A stretch of 64,000 nucleotides of DNA from Candidatus Sumerlaeaceae bacterium (GCA_026418615.1 JAOAAY010000007.1:62001-126000), one strand, 5' to 3'. Positions 38,193-48,289 are shown, counted from the first letter of the stretch. The notes: a model not told the origin generated them from the sequence alone. Numbers and translations are program-made.

Positions 38193-39587
38193 TTACTGCA
38201 GACGCGTCACACGCCGATCGATGACACGCCGAGCCTTGCCAGCATACCGCTCGAGTGTCAGTGGCTCCACCAGTTCGACAGTGACCCGAACGCCGGTCAC
38301 CGAGTGAATCTCGCGGTCGATCCGGTCGCGCAGGGCCTGCATCTGGCTCATTTTGTCGGAGAAATCCTGCGGTCGTATTTCCACCCTCACGGTCACTTCA
38401 TCAAGCGATCCGGGCCGATCCACCTCGATCAGGTACTGTGGTGCAGTGCCCTCGACCCGGAGCAGGGCTTCCTCAATCTGTGATGGAAAGACATTGACGC
38501 CGCGGATGATGAGCATGTCGTCCGTGCGTCCCACGACGCGGCTCATCCGCACTCCCGTCCGGCCACAGGCGCACGGTGAGCGGTCAAGCCTCGAAATGTC
38601 GCGCGTCCGGTACCGAAGGATCGGCATAGCCTCCTTGGTGAGGGTCGTGAACACAAGTTCGCCGTAATCGCCCTCGGCCACGGGTTCAAGCGTGTCCGGG
38701 TCAACGCATTCGACAAGAAAATGGTCTTCCTGAATGTGCATGCCACACCGGTACACGCATTCGCCGCTCACTCCCGGCCCAATAATCTCGCTGAGACCGT
38801 AGTTATCGAAAGCGACGATACCAAACGCCTGTTCAATCTGCGCGCGCATGTCCTCGGTCCAGGGTTCGCCGCCGAAGTGTGCAAACTTGAGGGGCAATTC
38901 ACTCGGTTCGATGCCTTCCGCCGCGGCGACCTCCGCGATGTTCACAGCGTAACTCGGTGTGCAGATCAGCACATCGGCGCCGAGATCATGTAACAGTGTG
39001 ACTTGTCGCGGCGTGTTCCCGGATGCCGCCGGCACGATTGCAGCCCCCACATGCTCCACGCCGGCATGAAGGCCAAAACCGCCAGTAAACAACCCGTAAC
39101 CGAAAGCGATGTGAACAAGATGACCGGGACGCAGGCACCCCGCCGTCAGAAACCGGGCGCACAATCGCGCCCATGTGTCCAAATCCGTGCGTGTGTAGGC
39201 CACGAAGGTCGGTTTACCGGTCGTGCCGGAGGATCCGTGCACGCGCGCAAGATTTTCCCGCGGCACCGCCAGCATGCCAAGGGGATAGTTGTCGCGCAGG
39301 TCATCCTTCGTCGTGAACGGCAGCCGCGCAATGTCATTGAGCGAACGAACATCGTCGGGTCCAACCCCATGACGCCTGAGACAGTCGCGGTAATGGGGCA
39401 CCCGCTCGTAGGCGCGCGCTACGGTCTGCCGCAGGCGCGCAAGTTGCAGCGCCTCCAGTTCGCATCGGCTCAGGCATTCGTCCGGCGACAGAATCCGGTT
39501 TTCGAGGTCAAAGGCCGTCAATTTCCCGTGAGGAGCAACCGGTCGTGCAGCCAGCCGAACTCCTGCCATCGTCTGCCCGTTCCACAT
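38193..39587 (-). CDS. paaK: Phenylacetate-CoA ligase family enzyme (PaaK paralogue 1)
   Basis: A 464-residue AMP-forming aryl-CoA ligase. The ATP loop is [24 protein letters not shown] and ILRYRTRDIS belong to the adenylate site; the C-terminal [19 protein letters not shown] and the final Lys in AGKARRVID are typical. The start at 39587 (MWNGQTM) avoids overlap with the ACT gene; the track start lies inside it. It is the last gene of the ior operon. Substrate could be phenylacetate or another aryl acid. Confidence 0.9.
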   Translation of the reverse strand: MWNGQTMAGVRLAARPVAPHGKLTAFDLENRILSPDECLSRCELEALQLARLRQTVARAYERVPHYRDCLRRHGVGPDDVRSLNDIARLPFTTKDDLRDNYPLGMLAVPRENLARVHGSSGTTGKPTFVAYTRTDLDTWARLCARFLTAGCLRPGHLVHIAFGYGLFTGGFGLHAGVEHVGAAIVPAASGNTPRQVTLLHDLGADVLICTPSYAVNIAEVAAAEGIEPSELPLKFAHFGGEPWTEDMRAQIEQAFGIVAFDNYGLSEIIGPGVSGECVYRCGMHIQEDHFLVECVDPDTLEPVAEGDYGELVFTTLTKEAMPILRYRTRDISRLDRSPCACGRTGVRMSRVVGRTDDMLIIRGVNVFPSQIEEALLRVEGTAPQYLIEVDRPGSLDEVTVRVEIRPQDFSDKMSQMQALRDRIDREIHSVTGVRVTVELVEPLTLERYAGKARRVIDRRVTRLQ

Positions 39588-39594
39588 GGATGAT

Positions 39595-40035
39595 TCAGCC
39601 AGCCATATTGTCGAACACCTCGGTGCTCGACACGATCTTGAATCCAGCCTTTTGCAGGATAGCCAACGCGGCGTCGGGATCATCAAATCGAATGACAACC
39701 GCGGCATCGTTGCCACGCCGGTAGTTAAAAGCATACATGTATTCAATATTGATGGACGCTGACTCCAACGCTTCCATCAACTCGGCCATGCCGCCGGGAC
39801 GGTCGGGCACCTCGATGGCCACGACGTCGGTGACATTCACGACATGGCCTGCCCCCTCCAGCACCTCCTTTGCGCGCTTCCAATCGCGAACAATGAGGCG
39901 CAAAATGCCGAACTGCTGCGTATCGGCAAGCGACAGGGTCAGAATGTTAATGCCGGCATTGGCCAGTTCACGGCACGGGTGCCCCAACTGACCGGGGCGA
40001 TTTTCGAGGAAAAGCGACAGTTGAGGTATTTTCAT
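39595..40035 (-). CDS. Tandem ACT-domain protein
   Basis: A 146-residue protein made of two ACT domains ([14 protein letters not shown] from residue 5 and [16 protein letters not shown] from about residue 70). ACT pairs bind amino acids and usually act as sensors. Located between two paaK genes and overlapping the upstream one by four bases (ATGA), it may sense an aromatic amino acid and adjust the ligases or the oxidoreductase. Similar ACT genes occur beside paaK/ior in other genomes. Confidence 0.9.
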   Translation of the reverse strand: MKIPQLSLFLENRPGQLGHPCRELANAGINILTLSLADTQQFGILRLIVRDWKRAKEVLEGAGHVVNVTDVVAIEVPDRPGGMAELMEALESASINIEYMYAFNYRRGNDAAVVIRFDDPDAALAILQKAGFKIVSSTEVFDNMAG

Positions 40036-41396
40036 TTGGTTTCCCCTCTGCGGTCAATGACTCGCTTGGCTTTGCCTTCGCTGCGTTGAATGCTGTGCGG
40101 TTCCACTAGGCGGATATCCACCCGGAGGCCCAGGGTGTTCTCGATGCTGTGCGCGAGGTTACGCTGCAACCGCTCGAGGGCGCCGATCGTATCGCCAAAG
40201 ACCTCGGGGGTCACCTCGACCTGGACCTCCATTTGATCGAGCCCTTTGTCCCGGGTCAGGACAATCTGGTAGTGGGGCAGCGTACCCTCCACCGCGAGCA
40301 GCGCGGCTTCAACTTGTGACGGGAACACATTCACTCCGCGGATGATGAACATGTCATCGCTGCGCCGGCCGATGCGCCGAATGCGTCGAATGCTGCGGCC
40401 GCAAGCGCACGGCTCCGGGATAATGGCCGTGATGTCATGCGTCCGATAACGGATGATGGGCATGGCCTGTTTGCTGAGTGTCGTGAGCACCAACTCGCCC
40501 TCGACGCCGTCGGGACAGGGCAGACCCGTAGAGGGATCAATGATTTCCATGAGAAAATGATCCTCAAAGATGTGCAGCCCCGCCTGACACTCGCATTCGA
40601 TGCCGACGCCCGGCCCAATGATCTCCGACAGACCATAAATATCAAAAGCCTTGAGGTTGGACGACGCCTGAATGTGGTCGCGCATCGCCTCCGTCCACGG
40701 CTCGGCGCCAAACACACCGATCCGCAGCGGAAGCGACTTGATGTCCACGCCCAACTCAGCAGCCCGCTCAATCAGATGCACAAAGTAACTCGGCGTGCAA
40801 CAGATGGCCGTCACGCCAAAGTCTTTCATGATCATAATCTGACGGTCTGTGTTGCCACCGGAGATCGGGATGACCGTCGCGCCAAGCGCCTCGGCACCGT
40901 AGTGTGCGCCCAGTCCGCCCGTAAACAGGCCGTAACCATAGGCGTTCTGCACGATGTCACCGCGGTGTACGCCTGTCGCCGCAAAACTGCGAACCATGAC
41001 GCTGGCCCAAACCTCGACATCCTCCCGAGTGTAAGCCACGACAGTCGGTTTGCCAGTCGTCCCGCTGGATGCGTGAAGCCTGACGACTTCGCTCATGGGA
41101 CTGGCGAACAGGCCAAACGGATAACTGTCTCGAAGATCCGTTTTTTCCGTAAAAGGCAGCCGCTGCACATCGTCGAGGGAGCGCAGGCTATCGGGCGTCA
41201 CACCTGATTGGCGCATCCGCTCGCGATACAGCGGCACTCTGTCAAAAGCGCGCTGCACGATCGCCCGCAGGCGTTGGAGTTGCAGACTTCGCAAGACCGA
41301 TGGCGGCAGAAAATCAGGCGCGCTCGCCGGATGAAAACCGCCGAGGGTCAGGTCTGCGTCGGTCCGCGGCCCGGAAATGACGGTGCCGGATGTCAT
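40032..41396 (-). CDS. paaK: Phenylacetate-CoA ligase family enzyme (PaaK paralogue 2)
   Basis: A 454-residue aryl-CoA ligase clearly paralogous to the gene two positions downstream. ATP loop [25 protein letters not shown] and [21 protein letters not shown] are present, and the C-terminal Lys is in [10 protein letters not shown]. It starts five bases after iorB on the same strand. Together with IorAB it would link aryl acids, aryl-CoA and aryl pyruvates. The direction of flow is not evident from sequence. Confidence 0.92.
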   Translation of the reverse strand: MTSGTVISGPRTDADLTLGGFHPASAPDFLPPSVLRSLQLQRLRAIVQRAFDRVPLYRERMRQSGVTPDSLRSLDDVQRLPFTEKTDLRDSYPFGLFASPMSEVVRLHASSGTTGKPTVVAYTREDVEVWASVMVRSFAATGVHRGDIVQNAYGYGLFTGGLGAHYGAEALGATVIPISGGNTDRQIMIMKDFGVTAICCTPSYFVHLIERAAELGVDIKSLPLRIGVFGAEPWTEAMRDHIQASSNLKAFDIYGLSEIIGPGVGIECECQAGLHIFEDHFLMEIIDPSTGLPCPDGVEGELVLTTLSKQAMPIIRYRTHDITAIIPEPCACGRSIRRIRRIGRRSDDMFIIRGVNVFPSQVEAALLAVEGTLPHYQIVLTRDKGLDQMEVQVEVTPEVFGDTIGALERLQRNLAHSIENTLGLRVDIRLVEPHSIQRSEGKAKRVIDRRGETK

Positions 41397-41401
41397 GAGC
41401 C

Positions 41402-41878
41402 TCAGCCCTCCTTTCTCCCCAACGCAAAGGCCTGAAGATTGATATCGTGCAAATTTTCTGGAAGACGGGCCAACAGGGCCTCGATCCAGATGTCCTCGGG
41501 CCAGTCAAGATGCCGACTCAGGACGCCGAGCAGGGCAGTGTTGAGTGTTTTGGTGTGTGGCAACTTCACTCCGTCGAGATTCGACGGCGCAATGACGATC
41601 CCGCCGGGACGCAACATGTACCGATGCAGATCGGTTTGGTCCTCGGCCACGCTTACGAGGATGTCGGCCTCGCCGCGCGGAATGAGGGGACTCAGGACGG
41701 CATCGCCCACACGGACCTCGCTGGTAACCGATCCGTTTCGCTGACTCATGCCGTGAACTTCGCTCTTTTTGACATCGCGCCCCATGCGGAACGCCGCATC
41801 TGCTACGATGTCGGACGCCGTGATGACCCCCTGCCCCCCAAGACCTGCCATCAAAATGTTAATCACTTTGTTGCCCAT
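41402..41878 (-). CDS. iorB: IorB, indolepyruvate ferredoxin oxidoreductase beta subunit
   Basis: A 158-residue gamma-domain-type subunit. It opens [24 protein letters not shown], the family signature, and contains [18 protein letters not shown]. With IorA it catalyses ferredoxin-linked conversion of aryl pyruvates and CoA to aryl-acetyl-CoA and CO2. The length is short compared with many IorB (about 190), but motifs are intact. One base separates it from the iorA stop. Confidence 0.93.
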   Translation of the reverse strand: MGNKVINILMAGLGGQGVITASDIVADAAFRMGRDVKKSEVHGMSQRNGSVTSEVRVGDAVLSPLIPRGEADILVSVAEDQTDLHRYMLRPGGIVIAPSNLDGVKLPHTKTLNTALLGVLSRHLDWPEDIWIEALLARLPENLHDINLQAFALGRKEG

Positions 41879-41879
41879 C

Positions 41880-43511
41880 TCATCTCGCCTCCGCCAGGTC
41901 GGCAGATCGTACGGCCTCGCACTGGGCGATGGCCTTCTCGTATTCGCTGATGTTGCCCGCAGCCAGGATGCAAATGTGACGAGCCACGATGACCGTCGTC
42001 TCCGATTTGCTGAGGCTCTCCGTCAGCAGCCGTTCGAATCCAGCGCTATCCCGGGAGGGGTCGATGACATGAACATTTTTCACTCCCAGCGCCGCAACCA
42101 CCTCTTCGATGACAATGCGCGGGGCGCGTTCATGACTCAGCGTCCGGCCTGTGCCCGGGTGCTCCTGCTGGCCGGTCATGGCCGTCGTGCCGTTGTCGAG
42201 CACGATCACGACATGACCAGTCGGCGGCGGATTGTAAACCATTTCCTCAATTCCCGTGAGCCCCGTATGCATGAAGGTGCTGTCACCTATGATGCTGACC
42301 ACCCGTCTGGCCTGATCTGGCGGCAGAACATGCCGCAAGCCCAGCCCCACGGTGATGCCTGCTCCCATGCACAGACAGGTATCTATGGCCTCGTACGGCG
42401 GCATGACACCCAGCGTGTAACACCCGATGTCCCCTGTGACGATGCAGTCCAAGCGGTGAAGAACGCTGTAAACGGGCCGGTAAGGGCAAGCCTTGCACAG
42501 TTCAGGCGGTTTCCCCGCCGGCGGCGGAGGCTCCTCAGACTGATCTCCGACCAGGATGCGCCGAACGCGGTCCACATTCATCTCGCCGAATCGGAACTGG
42601 GGCGGCTTAGCCTCGACCTTCAAGCCGTTGGCGCGGATCGCATCGGCAAGGTAAGGATCGCCTTCCTCGAGGACCATCACTCGGTCGCAACTGCTTGCAA
42701 ATTCCCGGATGAGACCGAAAGGCAGGGGATAGGTCAGACCCAATTTCAGGAACGATGCGTCAGGGGCTGCCTCGCGTGCGTGCTGGTAGGTTACCCCGGA
42801 CGCGATGATGCCCAAGGCCCTGCTGCCCTCCTCGCGCCGGTTGAGGTCGCACGACTCGCCCCATTCCGCAATGTCCGCGAGTTTCTTTCGCAAGCGCCGA
42901 TGAGCAGGGCGGGCGTAGCCTGGAATCATAACCCGGCCGCGGATGTCGCGCTCGAAATGCGGAGTGATTGGTTCGGGAAAAAGCCATTTAGGCCGTACAA
43001 TCGTTTTACTGTGGCAAATGCGGGTCGTTACCCGCAGGAGAACGGGTGTCTGCCATTTGCGCGAAAGGTCCAGCGCTGCGGCAAAAAAATCATAGGCCTC
43101 CTGCGAGTCGGACGGCTCGAGCATGGGGACTCCGGCGGCCACCGCGTAGTTGCGGCTGTCCTGCTCGTTTTGACTCGAATGCATGCCCGGATCGTCCGCA
43201 CACACGATGACCAAAGCCCCGCTGACTCCCGTGTAGGCCACCGTAAACAGGGGATCGGCCGCGACATTGAGACCGACATGTTTCATCGTCACAATTGCCG
43301 ATGCTCCCGCATAAGCCGCGCCCACGGCCACTTCCAGCGCCGCCTTTTCATTTGGCGCCCATTGGGCTTTCCCTCCCAGTCTGGCAAACTCTTCAAGAAT
43401 TTGAGTGGAAGGTGTTCCCGGATATCCGGTTCCCAACGCCACTCCTGCATTGCGCGCAGCAAGGGCTATAGCCTCATTGCCGCTCAAAAACAGCCTGTCT
43501 GAGTATTTCAT
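41880..43511 (-). CDS. iorA: IorA, indolepyruvate ferredoxin oxidoreductase alpha subunit lacking the C-terminal ferredoxin domain
   Basis: A 543-residue thiamine-diphosphate enzyme. The N-terminal pyruvate-binding domain has SGNEAIALAARNAG and GYPGTPSTQI; the TPP domain has GDSTFMHTGLTGIEE and VLDNGTTAMTGQQEHPG; CKACPYRPV corresponds to the usual CPGCPHR. IorA proteins normally end with a two-cluster ferredoxin domain of about 60-90 residues; here the protein stops soon after VARHICIL with no CxxCxxC motif. It heads the ior-paaK operon. Confidence 0.93.
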   Translation of the reverse strand: MKYSDRLFLSGNEAIALAARNAGVALGTGYPGTPSTQILEEFARLGGKAQWAPNEKAALEVAVGAAYAGASAIVTMKHVGLNVAADPLFTVAYTGVSGALVIVCADDPGMHSSQNEQDSRNYAVAAGVPMLEPSDSQEAYDFFAAALDLSRKWQTPVLLRVTTRICHSKTIVRPKWLFPEPITPHFERDIRGRVMIPGYARPAHRRLRKKLADIAEWGESCDLNRREEGSRALGIIASGVTYQHAREAAPDASFLKLGLTYPLPFGLIREFASSCDRVMVLEEGDPYLADAIRANGLKVEAKPPQFRFGEMNVDRVRRILVGDQSEEPPPPAGKPPELCKACPYRPVYSVLHRLDCIVTGDIGCYTLGVMPPYEAIDTCLCMGAGITVGLGLRHVLPPDQARRVVSIIGDSTFMHTGLTGIEEMVYNPPPTGHVVIVLDNGTTAMTGQQEHPGTGRTLSHERAPRIVIEEVVAALGVKNVHVIDPSRDSAGFERLLTESLSKSETTVIVARHICILAAGNISEYEKAIAQCEAVRSADLAEAR

Positions 43512-43646
43512 GAATCACTTCGTTTCAATGTGGGTGTCTGGCACTCTCGTGCACCTACAGAGGCAGGTTCAAGCAGATACGAAATCGCCGCTCCCATTGC
43601 GGTCGAACGGAACCGAATCAGTGCTGTTTTTGGGTTTTCTTGCCTG

Positions 43647-44831
43647 CTATCCGCGCTGATCATTGAACGCAGGGTGACCAGTCAACACGCCGAGCCCTGT
43701 CAGGGCCAGCGCCTGCACAGCCCTCACCATTTGCTCCTGAGCAAACGGGCTGATGCTGGCATCGGCGAATTCCCGCGTGTGTCCGCCAATCGTATTGTCT
43801 GTGGTGATGCGAATCGAGGGATGCAGGCACGGAAACCGGTGGCTGAGATTTCCAATGTCGAGGGATCCATGCGGGACGGAGTGATGAATTGGCTGCTCGC
43901 CTCCGACGCTCAACCATGCCTCGCGAAAGATGGATGCAAGCCCGTCATCCGGCCGCATCTCATAGTAGATATTGCCGTCCTGATGCCATTCGAACCGCGC
44001 ACCCGTTGCGCGGGATGCAGCCTCGCCGCATTCAATCAGCCGGCGTAGCACCAGTTCCGCTTCCTCGCGGTCGCGCCCGCGAAGGCTGAACGATGCAACC
44101 GTATGCTCCGGAATCACATTAGCGCGCTCGCCGCCTTTATGGATGACACCCGGCGCCTTGGCTGTGGGCGGAAGTTGCTTCAGCGCCAGACCCAGATTCA
44201 CGAACAACTGGATCATGGCATCCAAAGCATTGACACCTTTCCAAGGCGACGCGGCCGCATGCGCCGACTTGCCATGAAACTCGGCGATCACCGAGATACA
44301 CGCCAGCGAACTGTAGGCGATTTCCGTGTTGAGGCTTGGGTGCATCATCATGGCCGCGGCGACGCCGTCAAACACCCCGGCCTCAAGCATCGTGATTTTG
44401 TGCCCGTCGGTCTCCTCCGCAGGAGTACCAATCAACTGCACCTCGCCGGGCAGGTCGGTCACGGCCTCGCCGAGGGCAATGGCTGCAAAGGTCGAGGCCG
44501 TTCCAATCCAATTATGTCCGCAACCATGCCCAACCACGGGCAACGCGTCGTACTCGGCCAGCATGGCCACCTTGGGTCCCGGCACTTTGCCGCGCTTGAT
44601 CGCCCGGAATGCCGTCGGAAGGCCAGCCACACCGAATTCGACCTCAAAACCGTACGCCGCGGCGAGCCCGGCCAATAAGCGCGAGGATTCGTACTCCTCG
44701 CCGCTCAATTCGGGGTGTTCGTAAAGGTGCCGGGAGGTCTGGTGCATCTGGTCAGCAAGCCGCTCGACGGTGTGGATGATGACTTTGCTCGCGTCGGCAC
44801 AAAGGCTGTCACATTGGGTCAAGGCTGGCAT
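43647..44831 (-). CDS. M20 family amidohydrolase / peptidase
   Basis: A 394-residue M20 (D subfamily-like) hydrolase. Metal ligands are in VVGHGCGHNW, the acidic PAEETDGHK and HGKSAHAAASPWKGVNA of the dimerisation domain. The aminobenzoyl-glutamate or N-acyl-amino-acid hydrolases are the nearest types by motif. No signal peptide is present. It is between the ior operon and purB, with no obvious operon partner. The substrate is unknown. Confidence 0.9.
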   Translation of the reverse strand: MPALTQCDSLCADASKVIIHTVERLADQMHQTSRHLYEHPELSGEEYESSRLLAGLAAAYGFEVEFGVAGLPTAFRAIKRGKVPGPKVAMLAEYDALPVVGHGCGHNWIGTASTFAAIALGEAVTDLPGEVQLIGTPAEETDGHKITMLEAGVFDGVAAAMMMHPSLNTEIAYSSLACISVIAEFHGKSAHAAASPWKGVNALDAMIQLFVNLGLALKQLPPTAKAPGVIHKGGERANVIPEHTVASFSLRGRDREEAELVLRRLIECGEAASRATGARFEWHQDGNIYYEMRPDDGLASIFREAWLSVGGEQPIHHSVPHGSLDIGNLSHRFPCLHPSIRITTDNTIGGHTREFADASISPFAQEQMVRAVQALALTGLGVLTGHPAFNDQRG

Positions 44832-44905
44832 CTCACTTGAGCGCAGAATGTGGGCATGTTGACGCTGCGCTTACACAGCCCGGCTGTGCCTCATTCGCCG
44901 ACACC

Positions 44906-46201
44906 TCAGCGTAAGGCCCGATCGTACAACGCGTTCAGATGGCGCAGGAAACTGGCGTAATTCATCATCGCGTCCAATTGCTCTGCCGTCATGACGGCCG
45001 TAAACCGAGGATCGGCCAGCAGATGCTGACGCAGACTCGAGGCCTCATTTTCCCAGGTCTTCATGGCTGCCGATTGAACGACCTCATAGGCTTCCTCCCG
45101 GCTCATCCCTGCTTCAACCAAGGCAAGCATGATCCGCTGGGAGAACACCAGCCCGCGCGTGCGCTCGAGATTCCGCTTCATGCTGCCCGGGTAGATGTGC
45201 AGTCCGGTCACGACGCGCCGCGTCAAACGCAGCATATAATGAAGCAGTGTCGTCGCATCGGGCAGGATCACCCGTTCCGCCGAGGAGTGACTGATATCCC
45301 GCTCATGCCAGAGTGCGATGTTTTCCAATGCGGGCACGACATAGCCCCGCAGTAGGCGCGCCAACCCACATAATTGTTCGCATTTGACGGGATTTCTCTT
45401 GTGCGGCATCGCACTTGAGCCTTTTTGTCCGCTGCTGAATGGTTCTTCGACTTCGCGTACCTCCGTCCGTTGCAGCCCGCGGATCTCTGTAGCGATCTTT
45501 TCAATGGTGGCGCCGCATACCGCCAAAGCGCACACAAGCGCCGCGTGACGATCGCGCTGCAAAACCTGTGTTGAGACCGGCGCCACCGGCAGCCCTAATT
45601 TCGCACAAACCCTTTTCTCGAAATCCGGGCCGGTGTGGGCGCAGGTGCCAACAGCGCCGGAGATCTTGCCGACCACGGCATCCGCAAAGGCGGCCTCGAG
45701 ACGAGTCCGGTTGCGCAGCATCTCCTGATAGTAAATCAGAAACTTGAAACCCAAGGTGATCGGCTCGGCGTGAACCCCGTGCGTTCGCCCGATCATGATG
45801 ATTTCTTTGTGGTCAATGGCCGCCTGCCGCAGATCGGAGATCAAACCGGCAACCTCTTCCATGATCAACCGGCCCGCAGACCGCAAACGCAGCGACTGGG
45901 CCGTATCAACCACATCGTTTGAGGTTAGTCCAAGGTGGACATGGCGGGCTGCCGGGCCGATGTTCTCGGCAAGGTTGGTCGTAAAGGCGATAACATCGTG
46001 GTGCAGCGTGCGCTCCAGTTCCGCGATGCGGGCCTCGTCGAATCGGGCGTTGTGTTTGATCGCCCACAAGTCCTCGGCGGGAATCCGGCCGTTCTCTGCC
46101 CAAACCTCGCAGGCGGCCAACTCCACCTCCAACCACGCTGCAAACTTCGCTCGCTCGCTCCAAAGATCCCGCATTTCGGGTGTCGAGTAACGCTCAATCA
46201 T
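44906..46201 (-). CDS. purB: PurB, adenylosuccinate lyase
   Basis: A 431-residue lyase used twice in purine synthesis (SAICAR cleavage and AMP formation). It starts MIERYSTPEMRDLW, contains GLTSNDVVDTA and the signature SSAMPHKRNPVKCEQ, and HSSAERVILPDA holds active-site residues. The ATG at 46201 overlaps the purN stop (ATGA); the track start at 46423 is inside purN in another frame. purN-purB form a second purine locus apart from purCSQ. Confidence 0.96.
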   Translation of the reverse strand: MIERYSTPEMRDLWSERAKFAAWLEVELAACEVWAENGRIPAEDLWAIKHNARFDEARIAELERTLHHDVIAFTTNLAENIGPAARHVHLGLTSNDVVDTAQSLRLRSAGRLIMEEVAGLISDLRQAAIDHKEIIMIGRTHGVHAEPITLGFKFLIYYQEMLRNRTRLEAAFADAVVGKISGAVGTCAHTGPDFEKRVCAKLGLPVAPVSTQVLQRDRHAALVCALAVCGATIEKIATEIRGLQRTEVREVEEPFSSGQKGSSAMPHKRNPVKCEQLCGLARLLRGYVVPALENIALWHERDISHSSAERVILPDATTLLHYMLRLTRRVVTGLHIYPGSMKRNLERTRGLVFSQRIMLALVEAGMSREEAYEVVQSAAMKTWENEASSLRQHLLADPRFTAVMTAEQLDAMMNYASFLRHLNALYDRALR

Positions 46202-46845
46202 GCACGATCGCCTCTTCGCTGCGGCCCAAAACAAACGGTGCGACCGCGGATTTCGTAAGGTTCCTCCGTCACGCGCTTGAGGCATTCGGCGTATAACTCG
46301 TGCTCCTGCGCGAGGATCCGCTCTGAGAGCGTGTCCTCGGTATCGTCCGGCAGTACCGGCACCACACGCTGGCCAATGATGGGTCCCGTGTCCATGCCGG
46401 CATCCACAAAGTGAACGGTGCACCCCGAAAACCGGACGCCGTGCTCGATGGCCTGCCGCTGCGCGTGGAGCCCCGGAAACGACGGAAGCAGCGAGGGATG
46501 GATGTTCAGGATGCGCCCGGGGAAATGATCCAGCAGCACCCGGCCGACAATGCGCATGTAACCAGCGAGAACTACGAGGCTAACCCCGTGCTGCAAAAGG
46601 ATTTGAAGAACAGCGTTTTCATACGCCGCCTTGCCGGGGTGCGCATGGGGGGCTATTGCGTAAGCCGGTATTCCGTTAGCCTTGGCCGTGACAAGTCCGC
46701 GGGCATCCGGATTGTCGGATACAACGCAGACAATCCGGGCACGCTGGAAGTAGCCGTCGCACTGCTTGCGCAGCAGCGCTTCAAAGTTGGATCCGCGCCC
46801 AGACAGCATCACGCCGACCGGAATGATTTCGTCAGCACTTTCCAT
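46198..46845 (-). CDS. purN: PurN, phosphoribosylglycinamide formyltransferase
   Basis: A 215-residue formyl-tetrahydrofolate-dependent GAR transformylase. GVMLSGRGSNFEALL is the phosphate loop, VVLAGYMRIV, the catalytic Asn-His in ILNIHPSLLPSFPG and the His/Asp in CTVHFVDAGMDTGPII are complete. It precedes purB with a 4-base overlap. This indicates the folate route rather than a PurT route for this step. Confidence 0.96.
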   Translation of the reverse strand: MESADEIIPVGVMLSGRGSNFEALLRKQCDGYFQRARIVCVVSDNPDARGLVTAKANGIPAYAIAPHAHPGKAAYENAVLQILLQHGVSLVVLAGYMRIVGRVLLDHFPGRILNIHPSLLPSFPGLHAQRQAIEHGVRFSGCTVHFVDAGMDTGPIIGQRVVPVLPDDTEDTLSERILAQEHELYAECLKRVTEEPYEIRGRTVCFGPQRRGDRA

Positions 46846-46897
46846 AGCAGTCCTCAGGTCTTACCATGCGGTCGCAGCGTGTGCACGCCGCTGCCTG

Positions 46898-47338
46898 TCA
46901 ATGAGTGTGGGGCACGCGGATGTGGCGGTCGTAATCACGCAAGAGATCGCCACAAACGGAGCATTTGGGCCGCTCGCCGACGGTCCCGATGATGTACTCG
47001 CCGCCGCGCGGGCAGCGTGCTGTCGTCACAGGGAGATTCTGTGTATCGTCGTCGCAGGGCGCCCTTCGGCCGTACTCATACATGCGGAAATACCTGTGGG
47101 CGAGAACTTCGGCGGACGGACACAACTCGCCGGGACGGGCGGCCGTCTCCCGCGCCCATTCTTGTTTGGCGTCGAGCAATCGCTCGAGATTGTTCAGGCA
47201 GATGAATTCCCGTCCCTGATAATTCATGGGCGGATCAAACGAATGGCGCCAGCGGTAGGGGGTCGTTTGACACCCCGCACATAGGACCGCAGCGGTAGCC
47301 AGCGCAAGAGTCATGGCAGCATAGCGAGAACCCGTCAT
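46898..47338 (-). CDS. Hypothetical lipoprotein with a zinc-ribbon-like C-terminus
   Basis: A 146-residue protein with a lipoprotein signal (AAVLCAGCQTT lipobox) from the ATG at 47338, which has AGGA six bases upstream; the track start at 47371 is less likely. The middle is helical and the C-terminal part has CPRGGEYIIG and CSVCGDLL, spaced like a small zinc-binding finger. I do not recognise the family. It lies upstream of purN on the same strand with 52 bases between. Confidence 0.65.
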   Translation of the reverse strand: MTGSRYAAMTLALATAAVLCAGCQTTPYRWRHSFDPPMNYQGREFICLNNLERLLDAKQEWARETAARPGELCPSAEVLAHRYFRMYEYGRRAPCDDDTQNLPVTTARCPRGGEYIIGTVGERPKCSVCGDLLRDYDRHIRVPHTH

Positions 47339-47467
47339 GTTTGTCCTGCCGTTTATCGAATTAAAATTCACTTTCGCGCCGGCCGCGCCGGCTGCTGAAC
47401 CGCAGTGATGAGGCGGCAGGTCATCTTGGGGCGCAAGAAAAAAGCAAGGCCAAGGGATCGCTGCACC

Positions 47468-48289
47468 CTACTGCGGTGAGCCGATGTGAAACTCGATCGT
47501 TTTGTTGCTCACCTCCCCGATCGTCAGGCGCAGTTCCTCGTCCGACTTATACAGTCTCCGCGGAATGATGACGGCTGAGAGATGATCCCTGAGATTCTTG
47601 CGGAAGGGGAGGGGCGAGACCGTCAAACCCACCTTGTCGCCCAAGCGCGAGACATGGAGCGTATCCCCCTCGGCCAAAAACGGGACATTTGGAATGTCGA
47701 GTTCACCCTGAAACGGTCCGCAGAGCAGAAGGGCCAGTTCGTGGCAAACCTGCATAAACCGCAAGTGAGCCGCAACGGATTGACCCGGGGCTTGAGCAAA
47801 TTTCATCAGGTCGCGCTCATCAATCGCCCGGCTGAACTCAGGTCGCGTTTCCTCACGGGCCAGTTCTTCCGTTCGGCGGGCGATCATTTTCATCTCACCG
47901 AGGAATTGGCCAAGAGCGGCCACCGTTCGGGGGCTGCTTTTGACGAGGTTGACGCTCGCGCGCGCCTGTTCGGAATAGAACATGGCCGAGAGTCTTGCCG
48001 CATAAAAACGCTTGTCATCGAGGAGCAGGCGCACACTGCGTCGCCACGGGCCGAATGATTGCGCGACATCAATCTCTTGATAGGCCAGCGGCGCGCCTTC
48101 TGCGTTGATGCGAGGCGACGAGTCTTCATCGCGCCACCCTGACTCGTGGCGAGCGACAGCCAGCAAAACCTCCTCCGGCAACTTCCCGTTCGGGCCAACC
48201 CACGCTGCAGCGATCAGACTCGCGACACGCGCATGCTCCTCCATCGTGACAAGCAGCCACTTGTCCTCATTCCATGGCCTGCGAATCAT
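47468..48289 (-). CDS. DUF3891 family protein
   Basis: A 273-residue all-helical soluble protein. It matches the DUF3891 pattern: an opening IRRPWNEDKWLLVTMEEHARVASLIAAAW, then VARHESGWRDED with conserved His/Asp that suggest an HD-like metal site, and a C-terminal region with GLTVSPLPFR. The function of the family is not established. No operon partner is evident: comF on the same strand starts over 800 bases upstream and ends 160 bases before this gene. Confidence 0.75.
   Translation of the reverse strand: MIRRPWNEDKWLLVTMEEHARVASLIAAAWVGPNGKLPEEVLLAVARHESGWRDEDSSPRINAEGAPLAYQEIDVAQSFGPWRRSVRLLLDDKRFYAARLSAMFYSEQARASVNLVKSSPRTVAALGQFLGEMKMIARRTEELAREETRPEFSRAIDERDLMKFAQAPGQSVAAHLRFMQVCHELALLLCGPFQGELDIPNVPFLAEGDTLHVSRLGDKVGLTVSPLPFRKNLRDHLSAVIIPRRLYKSDEELRLTIGEVSNKTIEFHIGSPQ

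Noticed and set aside
41769-43502. 577-residue plus-strand ORF
   Set aside because: It is antisense to iorA, which has complete family motifs. The long open frame is a by-product of GC-rich third codon positions.
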